DNA from: Leptospira congkakensis
GTDB lineage: Bacteria > Spirochaetota > Leptospiria > Leptospirales > Leptospiraceae
Direction of reading: 5' to 3'
Length of the DNA: 64,000 bases
Assembly (NCBI RefSeq): GCF_004770265.1
Contig: NZ_RQGQ01000009.1
Location: 186,001-250,000 of the forward strand
Below, piece by piece: positions 55,417 through 64,000 of the stretch; the first letter of the stretch is position 1, and every line of letters begins with the position of its first letter. The notes under the pieces were generated by a model. It was not told the DNA's origin. It ran no database searches and was given only the letters and a program-made list of their open reading frames with translations. Made by a program: the position numbers and the translations under genes.

Positions 55417-57000
55417 CTAGAAGCCGAAAAGGCCGGTTTTTTTGCGTTTGGAGCCTCGTTTGGGGGTGACCCCGAGCATTCCCAGAAGTCCCCTTGTGAC
55501 CTCTTTGGCAACTGTTCTGCCTACTTCCCGGGCGAGTGGGTTTTTGGAAAGGGTTTCCACAAAACTAGGATCTTCTTTTTCTTTGCTGCGTTTGTTTTTT
55601 GTTTTTTTCTCGCCTGACTCTTCTTCGGCGGCCTCAGTTTCATCGGCAATGGTTTCCATTTTTTTAGAAAGCATTTCGTGGGCACTTTCCCGATCGAGTG
55701 TGGTTTCGTATTTTTTGACCAGGTCTGATTTTTTAATTTTAGAGTCCAATTCCTCTGGTTTCAAAATTCCCATTCGGGATGCCGGCGGGGCAAGGAGGGT
55801 GTGGACTAGGGGAGTGGGACTTCCTTTGGGACTGAGGGCCGTGATGAAAGCCTCGCCAATTCCGAGTGTGGTGATGACTTCCTTTGTGTCATAAAATTCT
55901 GTTTCTGGATAATTTTCAGAAGCGGTTTTGATCGCCTTGCGGTCGTTTGCTGTGAAGGCTCTGAGTGCATGTTGGATCTTTAATCCCAATTGCCCCAAAA
56001 TTTCTTTGGGTAGGTCTGTTGGCGATTGGGTACAAAAAATAATCCCTACACCTTTCGAACGAATGAGTCGTACCATCGTTTCCAATTGTTTGAGTAAATC
56101 ATTCGATGCTTCATCAAACACTAAATGTGCTTCATCAATGAATAAAACGAGTTTTGGTTTTTCCAAATCTCCTTCTTCTGGAAAGGTCGCATAGATTTCC
56201 GTGAGAAGAGATAACATAAAAGTAGAAAAAAGACGAGGTTTGGTTTGGATGTCTGTCAAACGAATGATGGATACGTTTCCTTTTTTGGATTCTGAATGCA
56301 TCAGATCATTCACATCAAAGGATGGTTCTCCAAAAAAATCTTCCCCACCTTGGCCTTCCAGTTCAATGAGTTTTCGTAAAATGATGGAGATACTTTGCGA
56401 AGAAACAGTTCCATATTCTTTTTCCAATTCAGCTTTTCCCGCATCATTGATGTATTGGAGGGCTTTTTTAAAATCTTTTGTATCAAGGATCGGAAGACCC
56501 AAATCATCACAGTATTTGAAAACAAGGGATACCACACTGCTTTGCGTATCATTCAGTTCTAAAATGCGAGAGATGAGAACGGGGCCAAACTCGGCAATGG
56601 TCGCACGAAGGCGAACCCCAGGTTCTTTGGATAAAGACAAAAATTCCACTGGATAAGATGCGGCTTTCCAATCAATTCCAAGAGCCTTGGTTCGTTCTTT
56701 GATTTTATCATTCTCTTCACCGGCCTCTGCTAGTCCAGAGAGGTCTCCTTTGATGTCCATAAGGACTACGGGAACACCCGCCTCCGATAAGGCTTCTGTC
56801 AGAAGTTGTAAGGTTTTGGTTTTACCAGTTCCTGTGGCACCAGCGATGAGTCCATGTCGGTTGAGAGTGGAAAGGGGTATGGAAACAGACGCTTCTTTAT
56901 ATGTTTCTCCGTCGAAAACTCCTGCTCCAAGGTAGAGCGATCCTTTGGATGGATATCCTTCGCTGATTTTAGAAACAAATACATCTGATTTTTTTGCCAT
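55417..57000 (-). CDS. HerA-like ATPase (DUF853 type)
   Basis: The 527-residue protein has a Walker A motif GLIAGATGTGKTKTLQLLTE, a following VPVVLMDIKGDLSGLAEAGE, Walker B KLVLFIDEAHLVFDEASNDL and an arginine-finger region RLIRSKGVGIIFCTQSPTDL. This resembles the HerA/FtsK-type ATPases of the DUF853 (YjgR) family. The C terminus is charged and Lys-rich. ATG 57000 follows AGGGGAC; an upstream start at 57051 lacks support. Its role is unknown, perhaps DNA translocation. It is divergent from the hybrid kinase gene. Confidence 0.85.
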   Translation of the reverse strand: MAKKSDVFVSKISEGYPSKGSLYLGAGVFDGETYKEASVSIPLSTLNRHGLIAGATGTGKTKTLQLLTEALSEAGVPVVLMDIKGDLSGLAEAGEENDKIKERTKALGIDWKAASYPVEFLSLSKEPGVRLRATIAEFGPVLISRILELNDTQSSVVSLVFKYCDDLGLPILDTKDFKKALQYINDAGKAELEKEYGTVSSQSISIILRKLIELEGQGGEDFFGEPSFDVNDLMHSESKKGNVSIIRLTDIQTKPRLFSTFMLSLLTEIYATFPEEGDLEKPKLVLFIDEAHLVFDEASNDLLKQLETMVRLIRSKGVGIIFCTQSPTDLPKEILGQLGLKIQHALRAFTANDRKAIKTASENYPETEFYDTKEVITTLGIGEAFITALSPKGSPTPLVHTLLAPPASRMGILKPEELDSKIKKSDLVKKYETTLDRESAHEMLSKKMETIADETEAAEEESGEKKTKNKRSKEKEDPSFVETLSKNPLAREVGRTVAKEVTRGLLGMLGVTPKRGSKRKKTGLFGF

Positions 57001-57072
57001 TAGAGTCCCCTGTGAATCCTCTACTTCTTTTGATTTTTGTTCCCAAGTCAATGTTTTCTAAAGACAGTGAAT

Positions 57073-57096
57073 GGTCGTTCTGACCCGAAAACGACC
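57073..57096. repeat. Inverted repeat between divergent genes
   Basis: GGTCGTT (57073-57079) and AACGACC (57090-57096) flank a 10-base spacer in the 169-base gap between the HerA-like ATPase gene and the 7TM hybrid kinase gene. It could be an operator or a transcript hairpin. No convincing -35/-10 pair could be placed around it. Confidence 0.35.
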
Positions 57097-57169
57097 GCAG
57101 AAAGAATAAATTTCTCGTACTCCTACTAATATGATTTGAGTTTTTCGAAATTCCTTCTAAGGTTTGGAT

Positions 57170-59581
57170 GTGGTGCGTTCCCCTATTTTTTCCGTTTCCA
57201 AACTGGTTCTTTTTTCTCTCTTCGTTTTTGTTTTTGCCCAATGCAATAGGTCCATTCCGTCTTTGGCACCTGCAAAGTCCATCCAGGCTGGTGTCCTTGA
57301 CCTTTCTAAGGAAGATCCAAAAACCTTAGATCCTTTTCCTCTTGCAGGAGAATGGGAAGCCTTCCCGGGGGAATTGCCTGAAACAGAAGAAGAGTTTAAG
57401 GCACTTGAAAAAAAGGAAGCAACTAAACTCAACGTTCCTGCCTATTGGGTGAACCAAAACTTGCCGGCACACGGGTTTGTTACGTATCGTTTGAAACTGA
57501 CTGTGAAAGACCCCATCAACTTGATGTTCTATTTGCGGGAAACTTCCTCAGCTTACCGTGCCTATTACCATAATGCGGAAAGGGGACTTGTACTCCTTGG
57601 TTCCGCTGGAAAGGTTTCTAAAACGAAAGAAGGTTCTATTGGTTATTATTTAGAAACGGCTCGTTCTTTTCGTGCCACACCATCCACTGTCATCTACCTT
57701 CAAATTTCCAATTACCTTTATTCTCGTGGTGGCCCATACTACTCTCCTGTTTTAGGGGAAGTGGGAAAAACTCTTTTATACCTTCGTTTTAAAGAACGAA
57801 AAAAAGCATTTTTCTTTGCCACTTTCCTTGTCCTTGCCCTTTCTCATTTGTTTTTATTCATCCATCGAAGAAAGGACAAATCGCCACTTTGGTTTTCTTT
57901 GCTTTGTATTTCTTGGCTCATCCGCATTTTACTTTTTGATCGAGTTTCGAGGGATTGGTTTGTGGCTTCTGATTGGCTTGAGATGTTACAAATCCGATTG
58001 GAATACATTGCCTTTTGCGGAATTCAAATTTTTAGTCTTCTGTTTTTCTTTCAAAACCAAACAAACTTTTTTCCAGAAAAATACAAAAAGTATCTTCTAA
58101 TTCCCATTCTTTTGGAATTTATCATCATCGCCACGGCACCGTACGCTGTGTACACAAAACTTCTTATTTTTAGCCAAACATATATGGCAATCATTCTTGT
58201 CATTGCTATGGTTGCAGCAGTTCGTTCCTGTTTCCAAAGGGAATCTAGATATATCGGAAGTATCATTTTGTTAGGAACAGTGGTGATGTTATCTGCAACC
58301 ATATATGATTCTGTGGTCTTTTTTAAACGTTGGGATTTACCGATGCTTACGGAACTTGCGTTTGCTATCTTTTGTATGTGCCTGGCCATTGTGATTTCCA
58401 AACAAAATGCTCACACTTGGGAAACTGCCGAATACCTAACTCTCAACTTACGAAAAGAAGTGGAATGGAAAACCATAGAACTGAGAAAAGAAAAAGAAAA
58501 AGCCGAAAAAACAGGGGAATTAAAGGATAAATTTATCTCCATTGTTTCCCATGACATTCGTTCTCCACTTTTTGGAATCTCTTCTGTTTTTAACTTACTG
58601 ACAGAATCTCCTCCCTCTCTCTCTCCAGAAAGAGCCAAACAGGTACTCGGTGAGGCATCCACAGGACTCAAAAACATACTTAGTATGGTGGAAGAACTCA
58701 TTAAATACTCAAGGTTCCAAAATGCTTCTGTATTTCCTGATTACCAACTTTTTGATTTTCGCCAAATCACAGACCAGCTCATCGAACGAGTTCAGGAGAT
58801 GGCAAAACCCAAAAACATTTCCATCATCACCCATATCGAAGAATCCTCCATTGGAATTGGGGATCCTAATTTGATTGAACATTTGATTTGGAACCTCCTC
58901 ACAAATGCAGTTAAATTCACCAAAGAATCAGGAACCGTGGAAATCTCTCTCTCAGAGAAGGATAAAAACTGGAGTTTGAAAGTTGTCGATACCGGAATTG
59001 GAATGTCACCGTATTGGGCAGAACATATTTTGGAAGAGGGGTTTCTTTTCGTACGTAAAGGGACAGCCGATGAGATGGGAGCGGGAGTGGGTCTTGCTTT
59101 TTGTAAAGAGGTAGCAGAGCGACATGGTGCCGAACTCAAAGTCCATTCAGAAGAAGACTTGGGAAGTTCTTTTGAATTTTTACTTCCTAATTACGAGAAG
59201 ATTGTTCTTGTTCTGGATGATAACCCAGGTTACAGAAAACAGATTCGCAAAGTATTAAAAGACCTTCCTTGTATCCTTTGGGAAGAAGAGTATCCTGACC
59301 ATGCCTTGTTATCGGTTGGTCGTTTGAAACCTGATCTGATCATTGTGGATTATTCCATGCCAGAAAGAACTGGAGTTGATTTCCTTCGGGATTTGTATTC
59401 CAACTCGGAGATGGAAGAAATCCGTTCCCTCTTAGTTTCCAGTTCCCATACAGATCCAAATACCGGTTACAAATTAGAAACAACAGTGATCGAAATTGGG
59501 GGAGATGCCTTTCTTACAAAAACATCTCCTGATGCGAAGTTGGTAGAACTCGTGAAGCGATTGTTAGATCTAGAAGTTTAG
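57170..59581 (+). CDS. 7TM hybrid sensor histidine kinase with receiver domain
   Basis: From GTG 57170 the protein is about 803 residues; TTG 57164 is too close to the AAGG site at 57159-57162. A signal-like segment ends FVFAQCNRS, a possible lipobox. An outside beta domain and about seven membrane helices follow (7TMR-DISM type, about residues 200-410). Then a HisKA box (DKFISIVSHDIRSPLFGI, His near 461), N-box IWNLLTNAVKFT, G boxes VVDTGIGMS and GAGVGLAFCKE, and a receiver domain with Asp near 726 (LIIVDYSMPERTG) and the Lys in FLTK. The convergent LuxR-type regulator may be its partner. Confidence 0.9.
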   Translation: MVRSPIFSVSKLVLFSLFVFVFAQCNRSIPSLAPAKSIQAGVLDLSKEDPKTLDPFPLAGEWEAFPGELPETEEEFKALEKKEATKLNVPAYWVNQNLPAHGFVTYRLKLTVKDPINLMFYLRETSSAYRAYYHNAERGLVLLGSAGKVSKTKEGSIGYYLETARSFRATPSTVIYLQISNYLYSRGGPYYSPVLGEVGKTLLYLRFKERKKAFFFATFLVLALSHLFLFIHRRKDKSPLWFSLLCISWLIRILLFDRVSRDWFVASDWLEMLQIRLEYIAFCGIQIFSLLFFFQNQTNFFPEKYKKYLLIPILLEFIIIATAPYAVYTKLLIFSQTYMAIILVIAMVAAVRSCFQRESRYIGSIILLGTVVMLSATIYDSVVFFKRWDLPMLTELAFAIFCMCLAIVISKQNAHTWETAEYLTLNLRKEVEWKTIELRKEKEKAEKTGELKDKFISIVSHDIRSPLFGISSVFNLLTESPPSLSPERAKQVLGEASTGLKNILSMVEELIKYSRFQNASVFPDYQLFDFRQITDQLIERVQEMAKPKNISIITHIEESSIGIGDPNLIEHLIWNLLTNAVKFTKESGTVEISLSEKDKNWSLKVVDTGIGMSPYWAEHILEEGFLFVRKGTADEMGAGVGLAFCKEVAERHGAELKVHSEEDLGSSFEFLLPNYEKIVLVLDDNPGYRKQIRKVLKDLPCILWEEEYPDHALLSVGRLKPDLIIVDYSMPERTGVDFLRDLYSNSEMEEIRSLLVSSSHTDPNTGYKLETTVIEIGGDAFLTKTSPDAKLVELVKRLLDLEV

Positions 59582-60198
59582 ATTAACATTTGTTCTTTGG
59601 CACGGCCGATCAGTTCCGCTACGGTTTTAGCGTTGAATCGGTCTTTTAATCTACCGACATGGTATTCCACAGTTCTTTTGGAGAGACCAATTTCTGTACC
59701 AATTTCTTGGTAGGTTTTTCCGTGGCCAAGAAGGGTTAGAATTTGTTTTTCCTTTTTGTTGGCTACTTTTCCGTCCTGAGGTTTGCGATTGAAACTGAGT
59801 TTGAGATTTTTGGAATAAACCGTTTTTCCAGAAGCAATTTCGTTCAAATTTTTGGTGAGACTGCTTAGGTCGTCACTTTTCAAAAGATACCCATCCACAC
59901 CCGCTTCAATCGCAGAATGAACAATCGGTTGTTCATCGAGCATGGTAAGAGTGACCACTTTGAGGTTTGGATGTTCTTTTTTCCAATCCTTCACCATATT
60001 GAGGACGTTTTCCCCTGGAATTCGCAAGTCGAGGAGGACAAAGTCAGGTCTCGTTTCATTTAAGAGGGTAACAATTTGAGAGGAATGTTCTGCTTCTCCC
60101 ACAACTTCAAAATCGGCTGAAGAGTTCACGACATGTTTCACTCCAACTCGAGTCACGGCGTGGTCTTCAACAAGTAATACCTTCTTTTTAGATGTCAT
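59578..60198 (-). CDS. NarL/LuxR-type response regulator
   Basis: The 206-residue protein has a receiver domain (LLVEDHAVTRVGVKHVV, phospho-acceptor Asp57 in VLLDLRIPGENV, GYLLKSDDLSS) and a LuxR HTH (ILTLLGHGKTYQEIGTEIGL then SKRTVEYHVGRLKDRF). ATG 60198 (MTSKKKVLLVEDH) follows AAGGGA; the longer frame upstream lacks a site. It is convergent with the hybrid kinase, overlapping it by 4 bases, which suggests a functional pair. DNA targets are unknown. Between it and the divergent cyclic-nucleotide-binding gene lie 187 bases. Confidence 0.93.
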   Translation of the reverse strand: MTSKKKVLLVEDHAVTRVGVKHVVNSSADFEVVGEAEHSSQIVTLLNETRPDFVLLDLRIPGENVLNMVKDWKKEHPNLKVVTLTMLDEQPIVHSAIEAGVDGYLLKSDDLSSLTKNLNEIASGKTVYSKNLKLSFNRKPQDGKVANKKEKQILTLLGHGKTYQEIGTEIGLSKRTVEYHVGRLKDRFNAKTVAELIGRAKEQMLI

Positions 60199-60385
60199 AT
60201 ATATCCCTTTTTTTGGAACCAGGAACCTTTTGTCCCTAGCGTTTCCCCCTAGTAGACGAGGAGAACTGAAAATATTAGTACTATTCCGTTCCATTTGTCC
60301 AGAAAAAATCATGAGTCTATCTACTTAATTTTCTCTTGCAAATTAGCGAAATTCCCCCATTTTCAGAGAAATCCTAGGAGTATGA

Positions 60386-60856
60386 ATGAATACTAAAGTA
60401 GAGAGTCTCAAAAAAATATATCTCTTCCAAAAGTTAAACCAAGACGAACTGTTGCACATTGCTGAAAAGATCCAGGAAGTCCACCTACCTCCTCGAAATG
60501 TTTTGTATGATATAGGTGAAGAAGCAGAGTCCATGTACATTGTGAAATATGGAACTTTACAAATCTCCACCGCGACAAGCCACGGGGACGATGTGAACCT
60601 AATCACTCTTGGAGAAGGGGATCACTTTGGGGAATTGCCTTTTTTTGATGATGAAAAACGCTCCGCAAAAGTAGAAGCAAAAGAGAATTCTGAATTATAC
60701 GAACTTCGCTATTCTGATTTACACGATATGTTTTCCAAAAACAAAGAAATGGAGCTCAAATTTTACAAGGAAGTGACCCATTATTACATCCGCAGACTCC
60801 GAAAGCTAACCCATGACTTGGCTTATGCTCGGGAGCTTCGGAAACGATTCGCGTAG
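60386..60856 (+). CDS. Cyclic-nucleotide-binding domain protein without HTH
   Basis: The 156-residue protein is one cNMP-binding beta barrel: IYLFQKLNQDELLHIAEKIQ, LYDIGEEAESMYIVKYGTLQ, GDHFGELPFFDDEKRSAKVE (phosphate-binding cassette) and ELYELRYSDLHDMF. Then a helix with YYIRRLRKLTHDLAYARELR and no DNA-binding domain. It may sense a nucleotide and act by protein contact, unlike Crp. ATG 60386 follows AGGAG; the ATG at 60382 runs into a stop. Whether the ligand is cAMP cannot be told from this sequence. Confidence 0.85.
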   Translation: MNTKVESLKKIYLFQKLNQDELLHIAEKIQEVHLPPRNVLYDIGEEAESMYIVKYGTLQISTATSHGDDVNLITLGEGDHFGELPFFDDEKRSAKVEAKENSELYELRYSDLHDMFSKNKEMELKFYKEVTHYYIRRLRKLTHDLAYARELRKRFA

Positions 60857-60951
60857 AAGCCCAAAAAAGACAAAATTCAATCAAATCGGGATTTTTTATC
60901 GACCGCTTTCGAAAAAACCTTTTCCATTCCTCAGTTTCTTCCTATTACAGC

Positions 60952-60978
60952 TAAGGAATGGGTTTCGGAATCCGATAC
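60952..60978 (+). promoter_or_regulatory. Candidate sigma-28 promoter for the flaA operon
   Basis: TAAG (60952-60955), 15 bases, then TCCGATAC (60971-60978). This matches the flagellar sigma-28 pattern TAAA-N15-GCCGATAA at 9 of 12 defined positions. The predicted start lies about 20 bases before the PUR-protein ATG. It is a pattern match only. Confidence 0.4.
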
Positions 60979-61006
60979 TATTTACGTAGGCAGGGAGAAG
61001 GAATGC

Positions 61007-61246
61007 ATGGTGGACCCCGAAATCCTAACCGAGAAGATCGTAACACAAAATAAGACCTTCTTGGTGGATTTGAAGAAAAACCAGGCTGGATTCTACCTGA
61101 AAGTATCGGAATGGTCGAATAGCAAAAAATCCTCGATCTTTCTACCGGCGGAAGGAATCGATCGAATGATCGAAATCTTGAATCAATTTAAAAGCCGGAT
61201 ATCCGATAATGAGAATACGAAAGACCCGGAGTTAGGAGCCTTTTAG
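61007..61246 (+). CDS. PUR-domain nucleic-acid-binding protein
   Basis: The 79-residue protein matches a single PUR repeat, as in the Borrelia BpuR protein: LTEKIVTQNKTFLVDLKKNQ, AGFYLKVSEWSNSKKSSIFL then PAEGIDRMIEILNQFKSRI. PUR proteins bind single-stranded DNA or RNA and can regulate translation. ATG 61007 follows GGGAG and AAGGA; the nearby ATG at 61003 is in another frame. It lies 11 bases before flaA2, so it is probably in the same operon and could control flaA mRNAs (inference). Confidence 0.8.
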   Translation: MVDPEILTEKIVTQNKTFLVDLKKNQAGFYLKVSEWSNSKKSSIFLPAEGIDRMIEILNQFKSRISDNENTKDPELGAF

Positions 61247-61257
61247 GAGTGAGTTTC

Positions 61258-61974
61258 ATGGGGAAATTAGGATTGACCAAACTGTTGTTAGGCCTCTTCC
61301 TTTCAATAGGAATGTTGTACGCACAGGCAGATACTGGCGGACAAAATACAGCTAACAATGCAAATGATGAGGATAGCCCTCTTAGAAAAATCGTTTTAGA
61401 TGATTTTGAAGAGGCTGAGGATTGGAGAGTAAAAGCTACCACTCCACTCGGAGAAACAAGAACTTTGAAACTCGTTCAACGCGGGCTCATCAAAGATGTA
61501 TTCGATGAAAAAACCGTTCCAGAAGACGGCGGTGACAAACTCGAAAAGAACCATATTTTAGGAGTCAAAACACATTTTGCTGCTAAGGGACTGGATCGAG
61601 TGGAACTTTACCCACCACATGAATATATCATCAAAGGGAAAGTGAGACAAATCTCTGTTTGGGTTCTTGGTAGAAAGTTCAGACATACCCTTTTTGCAAA
61701 ATTTAGAGATTATAAAGACGTAACACATAATATCCGTTTGGGTCGTTTGGATTTCTTCGGATGGAGAAAACTTACGGCTACCATTCCAGGATTTATTCCA
61801 CAAAGTACAAGATTTGCACTTTTAGATAAAAACCTTCACTTCGTTTCTCTTTTTGTGACATCTGATGTTCATGAAGTAGCAGGGGACTTTTACTTTTATG
61901 TAGATGACCTCCAAGTGAGAACCGACAGATCCGAAGCAAAATACCCTGGATCTGAAATTAAGGACAATTGGTAA
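61258..61974 (+). CDS. flaA2: Flagellar filament outer layer protein FlaA2
   Basis: Spirochaetal periplasmic flagella have FlaA sheath proteins around the FlaB core. The 238-residue protein starts [20 protein letters not shown], a signal peptide with cleavage near YAQA. The family blocks are [39 protein letters not shown] and [23 protein letters not shown] 61258 follows AGGAG by 8 bases; GTG 61249 overlaps that site. It is paired with flaA1. The shorter size fits FlaA2. Confidence 0.92.
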   Translation: MGKLGLTKLLLGLFLSIGMLYAQADTGGQNTANNANDEDSPLRKIVLDDFEEAEDWRVKATTPLGETRTLKLVQRGLIKDVFDEKTVPEDGGDKLEKNHILGVKTHFAAKGLDRVELYPPHEYIIKGKVRQISVWVLGRKFRHTLFAKFRDYKDVTHNIRLGRLDFFGWRKLTATIPGFIPQSTRFALLDKNLHFVSLFVTSDVHEVAGDFYFYVDDLQVRTDRSEAKYPGSEIKDNW

Positions 61975-61990
61975 GCGGGAGAAAGGAACA

Positions 61991-62977
61991 ATGGAAAACA
62001 ACAAAACAAAAATCCTAACTTTAGTAGCCCTAACGTCCATCGCACTGATTGGTTTTGCACAAGCACAATACAAAGTATCCAATGGGGTGGCAACACCAAT
62101 TGGAAATGATATTGGTGCTATGGAACTCAAAGCTATTACGATCGAATCTTGGGACTCTCCCGTTTCTTCCGCGCCTTATGGTTGGGAAGTATTCACTGAC
62201 AAAGATGGAGTGAACAAAGACGGCACAGGTGATATGAAATACGATGAGAATAATAAATATTCTCCAGTTCTCAATGACCCTGTGAAGTCTCCTCTTGTGC
62301 TGAGAGAAGTAAAACTAGTTCCTGGTAAACCAGGCGATGTGAAAAACGTGGATGCTGGAAACGCAAAAGTATTGGCTGTAAAATTCCAATTCACTTTTCC
62401 AGGAAACAACGTAGTTACGGTTCGCCCTCCACGTGCTCCAGAATATGAAATCACACGTGCAAGACCTTATATCGATGCTGACAACAAAAAGAAATTGGAA
62501 AAAGTTTATGGGATTGAAACTCCAGGAAACGTAAAAGCCATTTCTGTTTGGGTTCTAGGTCGTGGTAACGAATACGATTTAGAAGGTTGGTTAGAAGACT
62601 ATAATGGCAATAGCCATATTTTCCCTTTCGGATCCTTGGACTTTGTTGGTTGGAGACCTCTCCACATCGTCATCCCTCCAGGAATCCCGCAAGAGGCAAA
62701 TGCCTTCCCGGCGACCAGAAACTTAATTTTCAAACAGTTTAAAATTCGTTCCCGGTTGAATACTGGTCCAGAGGCTGTTTACCTTTTCTTTGACGAACTC
62801 CGAGTTCTTGCTGATACCTTCGAAGTTCACTTTGATGGGGCAAACCTCGACTTTGATGAAGAAGATTGTAAAAGCAAAGTTAAGATGGAACAAATGCTTC
62901 AGAAGTCCGGAGCTATCTCCACAGGTGCGAAAATCCGCGATTGTGGTGGAAGTAACGGTTCTTCCCAAAACAAGTAG
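61991..62977 (+). CDS. flaA1: Flagellar filament outer layer protein FlaA1
   Basis: The second FlaA sheath protein, 328 residues, with signal peptide ([18 protein letters not shown]). It shares the FlaA core with FlaA2: [40 protein letters not shown] and [20 protein letters not shown]. Start ATG follows GAGAAAGGA. It lies 16 bases after flaA2 and ends at a clear terminator. It coats periplasmic flagella and affects cell shape and motility in Leptospira. Confidence 0.93.
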   Translation: MENNKTKILTLVALTSIALIGFAQAQYKVSNGVATPIGNDIGAMELKAITIESWDSPVSSAPYGWEVFTDKDGVNKDGTGDMKYDENNKYSPVLNDPVKSPLVLREVKLVPGKPGDVKNVDAGNAKVLAVKFQFTFPGNNVVTVRPPRAPEYEITRARPYIDADNKKKLEKVYGIETPGNVKAISVWVLGRGNEYDLEGWLEDYNGNSHIFPFGSLDFVGWRPLHIVIPPGIPQEANAFPATRNLIFKQFKIRSRLNTGPEAVYLFFDELRVLADTFEVHFDGANLDFDEEDCKSKVKMEQMLQKSGAISTGAKIRDCGGSNGSSQNK

Positions 62978-63021
62978 AATCCTCACTCACTTGAAAGAAG
63001 GGTTCCTTTGGGACCAACAAA

Positions 63022-63048
63022 AACCCAGTCAAATCGACTGGGTTTTTT
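63022..63048 (+). terminator. Rho-independent terminator after flaA1
   Basis: AACCCAGTC (63022-63030) pairs with GACTGGGTT (63036-63044) around a 5-base loop, followed by a T-run to 63048. It ends the PUR-flaA2-flaA1 transcript 44 bases past the flaA1 stop. Confidence 0.9.
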
Positions 63049-63187
63049 GGCTTTACAGAATCGAACGGACCTGGAAAATGAACTCTAGGACTGTTCTTTT
63101 CGCGGATTCATCGCTAAATTTACCGTAACAACTTTATAGGAACTATGAACACCCTTTATTGGAAATACGAAGAGGGAGATTCTTTTC

Positions 63188-64000
63188 ATGCCTGATACTA
63201 TTACCGAAGACAAATCAAACAAAATCGCCGACAACGACAAACTAACTCCTCTCTTTAATGAGGAAATTTATGTACGTGCAGATGCAGGAACGGTTCCCGT
63301 TTCTAAATTCAAAATCTTTGACGATGTCATTGATGCATATAAGGCAGAAAATCGTTTAGCGGAAGCTAAACAAAAAATTGAAGACCATTTCAAAGAACAT
63401 CCTGAGTCTATCTCCGCTAAATATATGTTAATGATTATTTCTTTCATGGAAGATTCCATGGGGGACGCAAATTTGGTGAAGAGTATTTTGGATGCTTTCA
63501 AGGCTCACGCTAAATGGACCATTATTGAATACATTACAGATTCTATTTTACGATTCGGTGATCATAGACTTGCTCTTCGCGTAAAAGCGGAAGCACTCGA
63601 CAAACTCAAGAAAAACAAAGAACTGAAAGTGGTTCTTGAAAAACTCGCCAAACAAGATCGTAAAAACCCAGAGATTGCCAAAAAGTATGGTTTTTCCATT
63701 ATGGAAGAAGACAAACCAAAAGCGATCTCCTATCTCAAACTTGCTGTTGAGATGTATGCAAAAAATAAAGAATACGTTCAGATGGAGGAGATTTGGCCTA
63801 CCATCGTTCAAAACAATTACGAGGATGTTTCTTTCTTCGATAAAATTGAACGTATCCTACTTGGACAAAGAGAAAAAACTCGTTTAGTGGGACTTCTTTA
63901 TCCAATCGTCGAACCTTTTAAGGCGATGGAAGATTGGGATCATGTCATCTACTTCTTAAAAAAGATTTTAGAACACGAACCAGCTTCTCAAAAAGCAAGA
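63188..64000 (+). CDS. Helical-repeat protein, possibly N-terminal part of a long GreA (3' end outside window)
   Basis: The frame is open from ATG 63188 to the window edge (271 codons). GGGAG at 63174-63178 supports this start. The sequence is helical and TPR-like (EIYVRADAGTVPVSKFKIFD, DVIDAYKAENRLAEAKQKIE, EALDKLKKNKELKVVLEKLA, FYDKIE-type helices) with no signal peptide. Spirochaetes have unusually long GreA transcript-cleavage factors with such N-terminal extensions, and the start LTPLFNEE resembles them. The GreA domain itself is outside the window, so this is inference only. Confidence 0.5.
   Translation, partial: MPDTITEDKSNKIADNDKLTPLFNEEIYVRADAGTVPVSKFKIFDDVIDAYKAENRLAEAKQKIEDHFKEHPESISAKYMLMIISFMEDSMGDANLVKSILDAFKAHAKWTIIEYITDSILRFGDHRLALRVKAEALDKLKKNKELKVVLEKLAKQDRKNPEIAKKYGFSIMEEDKPKAISYLKLAVEMYAKNKEYVQMEEIWPTIVQNNYEDVSFFDKIERILLGQREKTRLVGLLYPIVEPFKAMEDWDHVIYFLKKILEHEPASQKAR

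Overview
The window reads as chromosomal DNA of a spirochaete of the genus Leptospira. The main signs are a flaA2-flaA1 flagellar sheath pair, a Borrelia P83/100-type protein, a PUR-domain protein, many TPR proteins, and chemotaxis genes packed with scpAB. Base composition looks moderate in GC, which would fit a saprophytic Leptospira, but this is an impression and not a measurement. I see no insertion sequence, prophage, CRISPR array or rRNA gene. The single tRNA is tRNA-Val(GAC). No stretch longer than about 300 bases lacks a gene.

Layout. 1-2901: 3' end of thrS, an unknown gene, then infC-rpmI-rplT. 2959-4501: a coiled-coil acidic protein, zapA and 5-formyltetrahydrofolate cyclo-ligase. 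4538-14215: one tightly packed run cheW-cheA-cheB-cheY-scpA-scpB-pheA-tyrA-namZ-like, then a LemA lipoprotein and a terminator. 14917-19244 (minus): an MBOAT acyltransferase, two SGNH proteins and a membrane protein, probably for modification of a surface glycan. 19339-21419 (minus): tRNA-Val, a compact UvrD-like helicase and a methyltransferase. 21500-29301: fn3 and TPR proteins, a phosphoglycerate-mutase-like metalloenzyme (minus), a large membrane sensor-like protein, a TPR protein and a ribbon-helix-helix/PIN-like pair. 29263-33104 (minus): a LamG-like protein, rpiB, an unknown exported protein and serC. 33230-41730: P83/100-like protein, a TPR protein, ilvB-ilvH, an HEXXH protein, trxB and a TPR lipoprotein.

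41828-45167: xerC-type recombinase, RsbW-like kinase, hslV, hslU. 45212-47907 (minus): pabB-pabC fusion and a degenerate GHKL protein. 47995-53243: free-standing lipoyl protein, metallophosphoesterase, mrp, UVR-motif protein, release-factor-like GGQ protein and a 7TM PP2C phosphatase. 53320-55279 (minus): groES-groEL behind two CIRCE operators. 55417-60198: HerA-like ATPase (minus), 7TM hybrid histidine kinase (plus) and a LuxR-type regulator (minus). 60386-64000: cyclic-nucleotide-binding protein, PUR-domain protein, flaA2, flaA1, a terminator, and the start of a helical-repeat protein that may be the N-terminal part of a long spirochaetal GreA.

Themes. Chemotaxis and motility sit at both ends: the che operon near the start, and flaA2-flaA1 with a possible sigma-28 promoter near the end. 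Signalling parts are abundant: CheA with a built-in CheC-like phosphatase domain, an RsbW-like kinase, a PP2C phosphatase, a 7TM hybrid kinase and a LuxR-type regulator. Most genes overlap or nearly touch, so many probably depend on translational coupling.
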